Assembly: GCA_037953745.1 (NCBI GenBank)
Contig: JBAKBP010003083.1
Span: 1 to 64,000, forward strand
Reading direction: 5' to 3'
Source: Lithodes maja
Lineage: Eukaryota > Arthropoda > Malacostraca > Decapoda > Lithodidae
Length of the DNA: 64,000 bases
Under the pieces are notes generated by a model. It was given only the letters and a program-made list of their open reading frames with translations, was not told the origin of the DNA and made no database searches. Of the stretch, positions 45,035 through 56,405 are shown in pieces (position 1 is the first letter of the stretch; each line of letters starts with the position of its first letter). The position numbers and the translations under genes are program-made.

Positions 45035-46471
45035 CTAAAGTTGCCCAGAGGCTATCTTCTGATGCCACAAGTCGACGGCGCCAGCAGCAGCGCGTCTGGG
45101 ACGCGTCCCGGTCCGAGAATGATCACCATCAGTAAGAGGTGAGTCGTTCCTTTGAGAATCCTCGGACCCAGCAATAACAGGTGGAGCATCAGATTGCCAT
45201 GCGGAATCGAGCTCCAAAGCGTACAAACGTGCGATAGGACGAACAGTAGTTCCAGTGGCTGTCTTCAATAGCTCCACCCGCTCTACAGAGTCTGCCCCCT
45301 TGTATACCTCCAACACGCGGCCCAATTTCCAGTATAAAAGAGAACTATCTTCTTTAATTAAAACAACTTCACCAACTGTAGGTGCTGTTGGTCTACCAGA
45401 GGGAGTAACACTCCTTTCCCTCAATGCTAGCAGATATTCACTAATCCACCGTTTCCTAAAATCCTCGATTATCCTGGATATATACTGGTATCTCTTAGAC
45501 ACCGCTACCTCAGAGTACAACGAGGGATCCTCTAACTCTACTATGGACTGAAAATCAAATGGAAATGCAGTCAATGGTTTTCCATATAGCAAGTGAGCTG
45601 GCGTTAATGGTAGTGGTTCCTGCAAGTCGGTGTACACATATGTAAGCGGGCGATCATTCACGACTGCCTCTATCTCTGTGAGGACTGTCGTCAACTCACT
45701 CTTCTTTAATAGAGCACGTCCTACTACCGCTCTGAGTCCTGACTTTACTATGCCGACACACCGTTCCCACATTCCACCAAACCAAGGTGCCTTAACTGGA
45801 ATGAACCTCCATTCGCACTTCTTCTCTCCCAAAAAAGTGATGATAGTAGGATCACTACTCATATCCTTTAGATATTTTGATGCTTGGACATAAGTGGGAG
45901 CATTGTCGCTAAGAATGAGTTGAGGGAATAAACGACGGGCACAAAACCGTCTAAACACCAGCATAAATTCTTCGCTAGACATATTATCACATAGTTCTAG
46001 GTGTACCGCTCAAGACGTTGCACAGGTAAGCAATAGTATATAAACCTTCTCATGCTCCCTCGTCTTCAATGCCCCTGTGTAATCTAATCCTACCGCTTGG
46101 AAAGGTTCTACATGCTATACACGGCATTCAGGTAGAGGTGGAGCTGGTCCAGTTGCATATGGTTTACCTTTTAGTCTCTGGCATATTACACACTTTCTTA
46201 CTATGTGTCAAGCTACTTGTCGAACTCTGGGTATCCACCATGTGAGACGTAAATTTGATATAATATGACATACCCCGTAATGTTCCCTATGTGCACGTAT
46301 GATCAATAGATCAGTAACGTGATGTCCTGTTGGCATAAGTATAGGGCGGTTTGTGCTGTCCGGTACACCCGACCACTTCAGGCGACCCTCACACCTGATG
46401 AGGCCATTGTCTAGGTGCAACCTTAGTTGACGCACTATATTAGGCATTAATGTCTTATTCGAGCTTTTCAA
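45035..46471 (-). pseudogene. BEL/Pao integrase region
   Basis: 46471-46208 carries the integrase N-terminal zinc-binding part (HREHYG, WIPRVRQ). A TGA near 46205 and further breaks precede the core. 45982-45035 holds SDNAPTYVQA (DDE second Asp), WRFIPVKAPWFGGMWERCV and ELTTVLTEIEAVVNDRPL (catalytic Glu), then the DUF5641-like C-terminal domain (VGEVVLIKEDSSLLYWKLGRV). This is the standard BEL/Pao integrase, of DDE type, not a tyrosine recombinase. Integrates the cDNA. Confidence 0.88.
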
Positions 46472-46507
46472 GGATTCTAATTCATTGGAAAAGGTTTCTA
46501 CTTGAAC

Positions 46508-47089
46508 CTATTTGATCAAAGTTACTTCAGCTGCTTTAAATTCACGAGCATCAATGTTGTGACCCCTTTTGCAGAGTTGGCCCGTTACTTTCAGCTTGAG
46601 ATTGGATACATATCGCAATACCCAAGCTACAACTCTGACTAGTTTATTATAGTCACCGAATCTTGCCCACTCTATGATTGGACCCGGTGGCTCATTTGGT
46701 TGGACTGTAACTGCCACTGTTTCCAATGGCAGAAGTCCCTCACCAACAGCATGCCAAATCGTCCATTCACTCTCATGGAGCAGCCTCTTTGGACCATGCC
46801 ACCACAATTCGGACTTCACTAGCTGGCTAGCCGTTATACCCTTAGTTATGAGATCACTAGGGTTTTCTTTTGTATTTACATAATGATAAGCAACTTCTGG
46901 CAAAAGGGCTCTAATCTCATCTACCCTATTCCGCACATAAACTGGCAGAGACTTCTTGCTATGTATCCAGTTGAGTGCGACCTGACTATCGCACCAAACT
47001 TGAACGATTTCAATATTTAATTCGCTCTCGTATGCTGCGCGTACCTGTTGCACCAGACGTGCTAATAGCACCATGGCAGTCAATTCCAT
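46508..47089 (-). pseudogene. BEL/Pao RNase H region
   Basis: MELTAMVLLARLVQQV (catalytic Glu helix), VWCDSQVALNWIHS (catalytic Asp strand) and RVDEIRALLPEVAYHYVNTKENPSDLI (end of RNase H). The region between 47090 and 47303 is frame-broken. The domain removes the RNA strand after reverse transcription. Confidence 0.85.
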
Positions 47090-47303
47090 TTTAGGGATAG
47101 TTACCTTTTTAACTGGGGCTACCTTGGCCCGGGCTGTAACTAAATGTGCCCCAAATGAAGTAATGACATATATGGCTACCCCGCCGCGGTGCTAGCATCA
47201 CAAAACGTGTGTAACGTAACGTCACCGAACGCCGCCACTTTACGAGGTATAGGTTTAGTGCATAGGATGGCATACTCATTCAACAACAATGTCCCTTGGT
47301 CAT

Positions 47304-49131
47304 TCAGGTCCTCGGGCAAACTGTCATCCCATCCTGGTTTACTCTCCAAACTTCCTGCATTAAAATCCTAGCTCTTATGGTAACGGGTAATGCTAGACCC
47401 AAAGGATAAAAAAATTGCGCAACTTTGCTCAACAGACTTCTTTTTGTGTGCGCTCCTGTCTGCTGAGCAAAAGACCTTGTTTGAAAAGTTAGTATGTCAT
47501 GTTTAGGTTGCAAGATCATCCCCAAATTTCTGGACTTTTTCTGGTTAAGAGATGCCATACTGTCCACCTGTATCAAACTCTGAAGATCTTCACTATTAGG
47601 AACCCACTCGCGGAGAAATAGATGTGCATCCGCAAACAATCTGCGTGCTTGCCAGTATGTATATAACAAATCATCCTGACTATCGCTAGAACCCTGCAAA
47701 TTGTCTATATACAATCCGCGAGATAGTTTACTTGTGTCCTCATGAGTGTCAGCTAGATGTTTTCTGATTTTGGCATTTAACAAAAACTGAACACGTGGCC
47801 CCAAAGAGTACAACCCAAAAATGGTATATTATGACCGAACTTTCAGAGTCGCTAATGTCGCTGAACCAAAGAAAGCGGGTAACATCTCTATCTTCCTCCT
47901 TTAGTTTGACCATCAAGAATGCTTTCTCTATGTCACTGGTATAGGCGTACTTCCCCAGCCTAAACCGCAATAGATGTTGGGACAGGTCCGACACCATGGA
48001 CGGACCTGTCAACAGGCAGTCATTCAGACTGGGTTGTTGACCTTGATGGGCAGAGCAGTCATACACCACCCGTATTGGTGTGGTGATGCTGTCTTTCCTT
48101 ACCCCATGATGGGCCAGATAGTGAACCCTACCCTTCTTAATCGGTTCCTTGACATCGACTCTCTCAATAAAGCCCCTATCTTCATAACTTCGAAATACAT
48201 CGTCATACGCCTGGCGCGTGCTCGGTTCGTTAGACAATTTCCGCTGCAATGCACGCAAGCGACCTAATGCCAAACCATAGTTGGTAGGCAGGCTTATCTC
48301 ACTGTTCTTCCAGGGTAAACTAACTTTATATTGCTTGTCTGAGGCACAGTAGCTCACAGACTCGTCAAACCTTTGTAGCGCAACTTCCGAGTCATAATCA
48401 GTCTCCATAGGATTAATGCCTATGTGATCCAATCTCCACAGTCGTTCCAGGTCGAACTCGGCAGCCATCATAGGGTCACTAGGTTGGGAATCCTCCCTTC
48501 CCAACTCCTCTGCCGCGGTTACATTGACTCTATATATCGAGACTGTGTCGACCAGGACCTTTGCCTGTGTAGTATGCACCTTTCCGCTCATGCAATATCC
48601 AAATTTAGTGGGGATTAAACTTACACCACACATCTTTTTAAATCCAGGGTATACTACTTCATAATAATGATCCACACCAAGTAGAACATGTACCTCACTC
48701 TGATTTCCCATGGGATCTGACAAGTTAACCCCCTTGCTACGTAATGCGTGTTCCACCTTCTTCACTCCTACAGACACATATTCTGGTAGGGTGTCTACTA
48801 CGATACAAGTCATAAAGTACCGGTTTTTACGGTAGAAATATGAAATCTCCGCTATCTTGTAGTCTTGTTTATCAGTAACCCCTGTGAAGCCCTGTAATCG
48901 AAGAGTCTCAGCCCCTACGATTCGGTGCTTCAGTCCCTCCAGTACGGACCTCTTTATAAAAGAACGTTGAGACCCTTGATCTAGAAGTACCCGACAAACT
49001 TTGTTACTGTCATTACCTTCCATGGGAATCTGAATTGTGGGCAATATAGTGGTGTCTTGCGTGCTACCTAGTGTCACAGTTGTAGTACCCTCTGTTTTGA
49101 CGTCTTTGACTTTATCTGCTGTAGGACACAA
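47304..49131 (-). pseudogene. BEL/Pao protease and reverse transcriptase
   Basis: Retropepsin-like LLDQGSQRSFI near residue 50 of the 49131 frame. RT follows: VVYDCSAHQGQQPSLND, YTSDIEKAFLMVKL (motif A) near residue 400, and RFLWF. A frameshift near 47790 leads to the frame with LYIDNLQG at about 47715 (motif C; BEL/Pao elements use Y-x-D-N/D) and SLNQKKSRNLGM, LSKVAQFFYPLGLALPV (peptidase_A17-like region). Confidence 0.85.
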
Positions 49132-49170
49132 CTTATCAAAGTGATGTCCTTTGCAGTGGTGACAGGGCCT

Positions 49171-50298
49171 TTAGTATGTAGAAGTACATTGTCCCTGCTT
49201 ACCATGTTCCTTATTTAGACAACCTACACATAGCTTCAATCTTTTCGCCTGTGCTAGTTTTGTCTCATTTGTTGGGTATTTTACGCAGAAACTCCATTTA
49301 TGTTTGTTATTACATAGCTTACATAGAATCTGAGCAGGTTTCTTATATGTACCCTCTTTCTTTTCTTTAGTCCCCACTGTCATGCTTACTGTTCCCCTCT
49401 TCTCCACATGCTCACTCCCTCCCGACACATACATTCTCCCTTTGTTCAACTGTAGATTATTGATTTCCTTACTGAACTGAGTTTTGAACTCCTCCAGATC
49501 AAATGATCTAACCTTGTCAAGTATTGCCATAGGAAGCTTTTGACGCAATATAATGACTATCATTTCCTGTGTGGTAAGCCCTAGGGTGTCTAGCGATCGA
49601 GTATGGCACTCCATATTTTCCCTAAAAAATGTGTTAACTCCTGGTTCTGCGAGCCTTAACAAAGCAACGACATGGGCCATCTTCAACTGCTCTTGATCCC
49701 CGTATGTGGACATTAATAATTGTACTGCCTCAAGATAACTACCACCCACTACCGCAAAACCCTCTATCAAATGTAAGGCCTCTCCTTCCATTTGTCCCTT
49801 CAGATAGTGAAACTTGCGGACATTATCCAAAGAGGATTCATGAAATGTAGACCGAAATACATCCCAAAAAGCTAACCACTCAGTCAACTTGCCCCCAAAT
49901 ATAGGAAGATTGAGCTTTGGAAGCTGTACAGTATGTTTTGGGTCAGCCCTTCTATGAGCCTCATTCTCGCCTCCCTTCTTATTTGCGACAGCACGCTGTA
50001 ATATGTACTTCGCTCTAAAGACAGGTTCGTCATAGAGGGCGCGATTATCACAGTCTGTAACTATCTCTTCCTCCTCTGTCCTGCCTGCCACAATCACCTC
50101 ACTCAGAGCCATAATACGACCGTGGGTAGCCTGGACGTTTTCTAATCTAGCTTCCAATTCCTCTAGTTCAGCAGTAGTGATGAAAGTGTTGACGTCCACA
50201 ATTAGCCAATTTAATACTCCCCGAAGCCCCGCCCTTTGATTTCTAGGGGCCTTGATCAGCACCCCACTAGACGGTGTCTCTTTATTGTCTTTATTCAT
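49171..50298 (-). pseudogene. BEL/Pao gag
   Basis: The ATG is at 50298. An N-terminal helical segment is followed by a DUF1759-like capsid domain (LPIFGGKLTEWLAFWDVF near residue 128) and zinc knuckles CKLCNNKHKWSFC and CVGCLNKEHGKQGQC near the end. A TAG at 49171-49173 interrupts the frame just before a third knuckle (CHHCKGHHFDKLC) that opens the next segment in the same frame. Gag and pol therefore form one frame with a single TAG. Confidence 0.88.
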
Positions 50299-50735
50299 TT
50301 TGCATGTAAGCCTATGTAATGTAATTGGCTATGTATTTAAATGTTACAAGCCTATGTAATGTAATTGGCTATGAATCTAAATGTTACAAAAACAACGGCA
50401 AAATAGTAGTCTAGTTAAGAGACGCCGACCGGCGGACTTCTATGTTATGGAGAAAAAATAGTACACAAAATAGCAATACCTACTAAAGGGTCATATTGAA
50501 CAAGAACAAATGTTAGGTCAGGTCATATGTCACAGGAAGTCTGAAATGTAAAAGAACATTATTGGGGAAAGATGATGGGTGGGATGCAGGACTTAGGCAG
50601 GTGCAACGATGTGACCCTGCATTCCGGTTCTAACCATCGCTTGGCTAGCCTTGCTAGTTTATCATAGAGTTGTTCCTGCATCCTGTTATATGTCCCTTTG
50701 TTCATTGCCTTAAATTCCCTTACTGGTAGCTAATT
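50299..50735 (-). other. BEL/Pao leader between PBS and gag
   Basis: About 440 bp with no gene. It contains a 37-bp direct duplication near 50307-50382 (GTAAGCCTATGTAATGTAATTGGCTATG units). Confidence 0.6.
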
Positions 50736-50752
50736 CCCGGGTCTGGGCACCA
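50736..50752 (-). other. BEL/Pao primer-binding site
   Basis: Sense-strand TGGTGCCCAGACCCGGG starts 1 nt after the ..CCACA end of the right-hand repeat, the canonical spacing. The tRNA was not identified. Confidence 0.65.
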
Positions 50753-50753
50753 A

Positions 50754-51539
50754 TGTGGTAAACTATCAATGGAAGTTAAATATTTCTAAGCTATAATGAA
50801 TCAAATACAATCAATCTAAATGAAAACTACTCCATATCTAAATTGAATTCAATCTGAAACAAGTTAATTTATATCCAAAGGTCTCTCATAATAAATTTAT
50901 ATATAGGGTAAGGTTATAAGGGTTAATATTAGCCAGGAATTAACTCACCAATAGTTCCACGTGGCAATGAGGCAAGGGAGAACGTTTTACCCAATATGGC
51001 GGTGGACAATGAGGAACGAGACTTCGGTCCCGAGACACGAGTCAAGTTAAAGAAAGAATAAATGATTACATGGGAATGGACATGAATATTATGCTTATCT
51101 GTCAGTCAGTCATGGCGTCAATGAGAGCGTCGTGATGGTGTAGCTGTTTGTATTGCTGACAGTGTATTGTGATTAGAGGCTCAAAAGCGCGATCAACTGA
51201 GGGCGGAAAATAGATGTTAACTGGTTGGTGTTCGTGAAGGCTCTGCTCTTCCTCAAAGGCACACTTTGCTGCCTTGGCAAATGCCAGGAGCCCAAATTAT
51301 CGTACCGCATCTAGGTTGCTCTATACGATAAATTATATTAATATATACGATAAATTCATATATACTTCATAAGACCATGGCAATATTGCTTAATAGCATA
51401 TTAGGCCACTTATAACTTAACTTATTTACAATCTTATAATATACGATCTACTCGTCCTACGTCATGCTGTAGGAGCGATCATGACGTCACAGAGACATAC
51501 GGGATCACAAAAGAGTCATAGCCTATCGTATTTACGATA
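50754..51539 (-). repeat. BEL/Pao 5' LTR (right copy)
   Basis: About 786 bp. Sense orientation TATCGTAAATACGATAGGC... to ...GTTTACCACA. The first 16 bp, TATCGTAAATACGATA, are a near-perfect palindrome. The reverse complement forms the left end of the element. Confidence 0.9.
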
Positions 51540-51544
51540 GGGAG

Positions 51545-52981
51545 CAGACTTACCCTGTCAAGGTGTTTAGGGATACTGGTGCGCAACAATCCATGTGTCG
51601 CAACCTGACATGGGGACCTATTAGTACGAGAGAGTTTGTGATGTGCAGGGGAATCAACAGTGAACAATTCTGTGATTTAGTCCCGGTGACCCTAGAGTGC
51701 CCACTTTTGACTGCCGAGTGTAAGGTGGCTATGGTGGACACTCTGCCAGTTGAGGGGGTGGACTTTTTGCTCGGGACTGACTTGGCAGGAGAGGTAGTTT
51801 TCCTGCCTCCTATAGTTGTCGCTGAGGCTGCTTTTGTACCCCCTGGTGGTGGTTGTTTGCAAGAAGATAACATGGACTCTATCTACCCTGTTGGTTCAGT
51901 GACCCAATCAGTGGCACATTTGGCACAACAGGTGGATGATTTAGTGGATGCGGGGACCGACATCCATGAGTGCGGGCCATCCCAAAATGCACTACTAGAT
52001 GACACTGGTCCGGAGGCAACTGTGGGCTTGGCTGACCCCAGTGAGGCTACCCAGATTAGTAGAGGTGACCTAGTGCCGGACGAGGAGTCTGACTTAGTGA
52101 AACTGACTCAACCTTCTGATATTTTTGAGAGGTCAGAGGTAACTGCCTTGATGGAGTTACCTAGAAATAAACTGAGCAAGTTGCAGCAAGAGGACCCCAG
52201 TCTGGGCCTCCTGTTTAAGAAGGTTGGTACGACTGGTGGGAAGAACGGTCAAGCAGAGAAATTTTTTGAAAAAGGGGCATTGTTGTATCGGCAGTGGAAG
52301 CCGGATACGAACTCGGGTTTGGGGGAGGAGCAGTTAGTGGTGCCTGCCCAGTTCAGGGAGGAGCTGGTTAGGCTAACGCAGGTGGCACCACTGGCGGATC
52401 ATTTAGGGGTATGTGAGACTACTGATAGGCTACGTTCTCATTTTTGGTGGCCTAATATGCATGCATCGGTGGCTTCTTTTTTTATGTGTCATATCGGTAA
52501 GGTAGTTGGAGAACCCCACCCAGGAATACCCATGGCACCTTTGATCCCTACACCTGCAGTTGAACCGCCATTGACTTGTGTCATAGTTGACATGGTTGGT
52601 CCCTTATTACCCACCAGTTCTGGAGATAAATACTTGCACCCTTTAATTATTGATACTACCACTAGATACCCGGAGGCTATCCCAGTTAGCAGCATGAACA
52701 CAAAGATAAGAGGCCATTGTGACAAACAGGCTAAATCTAGGGTGTTCAAGGTGGGCGACGAGGCTTTGGCATGGTTGTCAGTTCAGGGTCGACCCATGGC
52801 TGTTAAGTTTTGTGGTCAGTATCAGGACATTAACCAGATTGGTGAGGTTAACTATATAATAGATACGCCCGACCGTCGCATAGCCTCCCATTGCTGCCCT
52901 AGAAAAATGAACAGCCCTACCATAGACCGACTGCATCTGGCCGTGGCGCTGAAGGTGGTGATGCTGCGCAGGCAGGTGTAG
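51545..52981 (+). pseudogene. G2 protease, spacer and integrase (deleted core)
   Basis: Protease VFRDTGAQQSM at the start and VDFLLGTDLA near residue 67. An acidic spacer with KLQQEDPSLGLL leads into the integrase zinc region (HLGV, HFWWPNM, FFMCHIGK: the second Cys of the CXXC pair is Gly). The integrase core start (VDMVGPLLPTSSGDKYLHPL, first Asp) follows. After TTTRYPEAIPV the sequence jumps to the C-terminal domain GDEALAWLSVQGRPM, so the second Asp and the Glu of DDE are deleted. Integrase lies upstream of RT. Confidence 0.85.
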
Positions 52982-53900
52982 CCGCAAGGAATGTGGGGGT
53001 GCGCATGTATGGTATCGGCGGGGAAGCCTTGGCACTTATGAACTGTGGGAGTGACTGCACCGGTGGTACAGATTGTCTCTCTCATGACCTGGCTGTATTA
53101 GGGACGGAGGTGGAGAAGGAGGGAGGCTATAGTTTAAAGGCTGCAGTCCCGGCTGGGTTGTGGGAGGGCAGTGAGAATGTTGTTCTTCGAGATAAGTTGC
53201 AACCTCTTGTTCCTAAGCACCAAGAGAAGTTGTTTACTAGGCTGTGGCAGTACTTCCGCATGTTTGTTGATTCTCCAGGCCTGATGTCCGGGGTGGCACC
53301 CGACATAGAGGCTGGAGGACCGTGCAAAGCACAAGTTGGCTCCCTACCGTATAAATCCTGCTCGACAGCCTGTCTTAAACGCAGAGCTGGACTACATGTT
53401 GGAGAAGGGTCTGAGGGATAAGGGATATCGTGAGTGGTCTTTGCCAGTGACTTTGCAACCTGAGTTGAGTGGCAAGATCCGTTTTTGTGTTGGTTGCAGT
53501 AGTGTTGGTGCATTATCCCTGACAGACACCTATCCATTACCCAGAGTTGACGACCCCCATAGACCGCATCGAGGGTGCCTCGTTCATCACTAAGGTGGAA
53601 ATGGTGAAAGGTTATTGGCAGGTCCCATTGCCGGAGAGAGCGAAGAGAAGTGCCAGTCTTGTGATGGACTGGGGCAGTTATTCAGTGTCAGGTGTTGTTT
53701 TTGCTGCCGGAACACAGTTTGGATGTGTGGCATGTTAAGGGCACTGATAATGTTCTGGCTGATTGTTTGTCCCGGGAGGGAATATTTTAAGGAGAACCCT
53801 CGTCGCTCAGACAGTGTTGGTGTAGCCTCCTACTTTGGTTTGATTAGCATGTTTACGTCTGTTGCTTGTTGGTTGCCGTATGTAGCCCAGCATAGGGTCG
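52982..53900 (+). pseudogene. G2 linker, RT remnant and RNase H end
   Basis: Frames 52993, 53336, 53547 and beyond. GVRMYGIGGEALALMN and LFTRLWQYFRMFVDSPGL are shared with G1. RT entry PYRINPARQPVLNAELDYM and LPRVDD, then ITKVEMVKGYWQVPL (motif A region, Asp changed to Glu). Motifs B and C and most of RNase H are deleted. An RNase H end (DVWHVKGTDNVLAD) near 53730 is followed by stops and the 3' LTR, with no integrase after it. Confidence 0.82.
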
Positions 53901-54074
53901 TAAAGTAGGAGTTGCTGTGTTTCTGTATAGAAGAAAATATTTAAATACAAAAATATAAAAAACTATAAAAATACTAAAAAAAGACTGTAGTTGTGTATGT
54001 CTTGTAGTGTTATTTGAAGTGTGAGCAGTCTGTTGTTTCAAGAAGCACCAACAGACTCCCCCTGGGTGTGAGGG

Positions 54075-55186
54075 TGTCACTCCCAAATGAGTTTGTAGCC
54101 TACAGTATATCATTTGTGAGTGAGTTACAAGTACGAGGCCTATATTGCAGGGGCCTGGGGCGAGGCTAGCCTCTGGCTTTGTTTTCCCACAAGCGAGCCC
54201 TTGTGAAGCTGGCTGGCGCCCTGTGATGTGTTGCCGTCTTGTTAGCCCTACGAATTAGTTTGTTTATTTAGTCTTGCGTGATTAATGCAGTTTATCATAA
54301 GTTACACAATGATGAATCATATTTATTTTATTACTTTTGTTGTTGATGAGAGCACAGGCTGCCGGAAATAATTGAGTATTCTTGCGATGCCTGGAGCCCT
54401 TCCCCGCCACGCGAGGCTCCCGCGGCTGCAGGGCCAGCACTTCATTTCTGTCCCTTGATATAGCAACATCCTTGTTTGTCGGTGTTGGCTTGCTTCGTTG
54501 TTTCCCTTGCATACCGCATATTTATTTTTGGTTCTTTATTTGATTGGAGCATAGCAGGGGCTGGAGTCATATTGAGCATATTGTTTTATTTTAACATCTT
54601 TAGTTTACTATAAATTACTGCATTCACTTCTCCTTTGGCAATTTTAAGATATAAGCTTCACCCTGTTCTTCCGTACATTCTTTCCCATTGTTTAACTGCA
54701 TTGCCTATTGATATTATATGTATATTTCTCCTTCATTATTGAAGTTACATTCACAGTGGTTGGAGGTATGCTCAAGGGTAACATATCCCCAACCTACTGG
54801 TATGTCATCTCTTGTGTTCCATGTCTTAGGTTAGTGCTCCAGACTCTACCCCATGTTTCGGCTTTATAATATTCCTAATTCCTAAGCGATTATACTATGA
54901 AGTGTCTGGGAGTCTGGCCGTGTTATGTTCCTCAGTTAGGTGCAGTCTAGAAGAGAAGGACTCTTAAATATTATACGCATTATCTACCAGACTCGGGGGC
55001 AATCAATATTTTTGTGTCTCCTTGTTGCTGCTTTAATAGAGCCAAGAGGAAGATAAAAAAAAATCCTAGAGAACCTGCGTGTCTTGGTGTTTGAATCAGA
55101 TATTAAGAGCGTGTCTGTTGCAGGGTGAGGGTGCTGTGGGCTAGGCTATTTGAGCATCTGTTTTCCCCCAGCCTCCCCTTGTAACA
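54075..55186 (+). repeat. G2 3' LTR with an insertion
   Basis: 1112 bp against 788 bp for the 5' LTR. The extra length is the insert at 54696-55031. It also lacks about 19 bp (GCCCGGCG...) present in the 5' LTR, and has several substitutions. Confidence 0.9.
54696..55031. mobile_element. TTAA-flanked insertion in the G2 3' LTR
   Basis: TTTAA at 54691-54695 repeated at 55032-55036. The 5' LTR has a single TTTAA at the equivalent site (near 38435). Ends TTAACTGCATTG and (other strand) TTAAAGCAGCAAC have weak inverted similarity. No coding. Either a TTAA-specific MITE or a longer ancestral LTR that lost the segment in the other copy. Confidence 0.6.
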
Positions 55187-55221
<35 letters not shown>

Positions 55222-55930
55222 AATATATACCGTATACAGTATATATGAGAGAGAGATAATGTATTCGTATGTGTGAAGGACATTTTTTGTCACAATTTAT
55301 AATGCTTGAATTCATTCATTTGATCCTCGTTCAACTGTCTACATATGTCACATTCCGATCTATATTTCAGTGCTCATAACATGGAGCTATCAACCCATCA
55401 GGCCCCTTTCATAGATATATCCATAATGCACACTCAAATGACTGACTCGAAATATGTTTTTCATATTTATTGATGCATTTGTTCGCAACGTTTATAGACC
55501 CGGCTATCAAATATTCAGAGCGCATCGTTTCATCGCGCATAGCCTATGTTCTCTCTTTTTTTTTATGGAGAGCATTTATATAAGCTACACAATTTGAATG
55601 TTTAAATACGGGGACGAGCATTCATGTAATTGTTCTTTTCGGGGGATTAATGAATGGTGTGTACGTATTAGCCTTTTGTACGGGGTTCACTGCCTCATCA
55701 GCCGGCTGTGGACGTATTAAACCTTTCAGTACCAGTGCCGTCATTTTCATTTTATGCTGGTTACAATTAGACGATTTTGTTCCGTTCAGAAAGGGTATCC
55801 ATCAATCAATAAGCCTTGCACGATCTTAACTAACCCATTTTACTGCTACAGATTCTTCTTAAGCTGCACTAAATCGTCTAAATATAGCTAGAATACAATA
55901 CAAAAATAAAACATCTCCGGTACAGCAAGG
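55187..55930. other. (AT)n tract and spacer; no gene
   Basis: (AT)n at about 55191-55218, then AT-rich sequence. A TTAAACCTTTCAGTACCAGTGC stretch near 55718 resembles one end of MITE3 and could be a remnant. Confidence 0.5.
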
Positions 55931-55986
55931 GCTAAAACCTTATTTCCCTGTTATAAATCCTGGCGGATCATATAATTATACTTTAA

Positions 55987-56405
55987 CCCGCTGAGTACCA
56001 GCTAAATATTTATAAATGTACCACCCAGGACCGGCTGATTCTGATTTTGTTTTTTTCCAGAAACAATAGCGAATGGGTTAGGAATGAAGGAAAAACCACG
56101 AAAACCCGATCAAAAAGCTCAAAAAATGGTCCTACAGAGCCCCCGAAAACGGATTTTACAAGAGTAAAAAATTGAAGGCAATTTCCCCCCAAAAACATGT
56201 TTTTGTGCGCTCACACGCAAGCGGTTGGACTTTGAGTTTTCAACCATCGGCATGGGTGCGTGGGATACTTACACAGTTCCCATACCAATCTGAGCCCTCT
56301 AGGTGCCATAGGACCGGAGTGACACTGACGCAGACGTCTGCGTCGCTGGGGTTTAGCGTTACATACATTGCCGACGCACTGTTTGCGTCGCTGAGGCTCA
56401 GTGGG
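55987..56405. mobile_element. MITE3: TTAA-flanked element with clear terminal inverted repeats
   Basis: TTAA at 55983-55986 and 56406-56409. Ends TTAACCCGCTGAGTACCAGC and (opposite strand) TTAACCCACTGAGCCTCAGC agree at 16 of 20 positions. The neighbouring satellite unit shows the empty site ACTTTAATTAATTTCATTG near 56724. 419 bp, non-coding, with several GACGC/GCGTC motifs near the right end. A relative begins at 63001 in reverse orientation. Confidence 0.85.

Larger units (their letters stand above)
44189..51539 (-). mobile_element. BEL/Pao retrotransposon with inverted long terminal repeats, inserted in G2
   Basis: 5-bp duplication GGGAG at 44184-44188 and 51540-51544. The coding strand is minus: gag, protease, RT, RNase H and integrase of BEL/Pao type. 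The two terminal repeats (44189-44981 and 50754-51539, about 0.79 kb) are reverse complements of each other, not direct repeats. Both outer ends read TATCGTAAATACGATAGGC inward. The right-hand copy has a correctly placed primer-binding site; the left-hand copy is the reversed one. Confidence 0.9.
37799..55186 (+). mobile_element. Ty3/gypsy LTR retrotransposon G2 (Gmr1-like order), carrying CR1 and BEL/Pao insertions
   Basis: LTRs at 37799-38586 and 54075-55186. A primer-binding site follows the left LTR. Gag (38737-39608 and 43244-44047) is split by CR1, and BEL/Pao (44189-51539) sits between gag and protease. Then come protease, integrase, RT remnant and an RNase H end. LTR copies differ at several sites, so G2 is older than G1. 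Same lineage as G1 by PBS, gag layout and integrase sequence. No clean target duplication is visible; both flanks are AT-rich. Confidence 0.9.

Noticed and set aside
44189..51539. DIRS-type element, because of inverted terminal repeats
   Set aside because: RT, RNase H and a DDE integrase are clearly BEL/Pao, no tyrosine recombinase is visible, and a 5-bp duplication is present.
44189..51539. Foldback DNA transposon with a BEL/Pao element inserted in the middle
   Set aside because: The PBS abuts the inner edge of the right repeat and the purine tract lies beside the left one. No separate LTRs exist inside, so the repeats belong to the BEL/Pao element.
37799..55186. Target duplication of G2
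   Set aside because: Flanks (ATAT and ATTT) do not match and are low-complexity, so none can be claimed.
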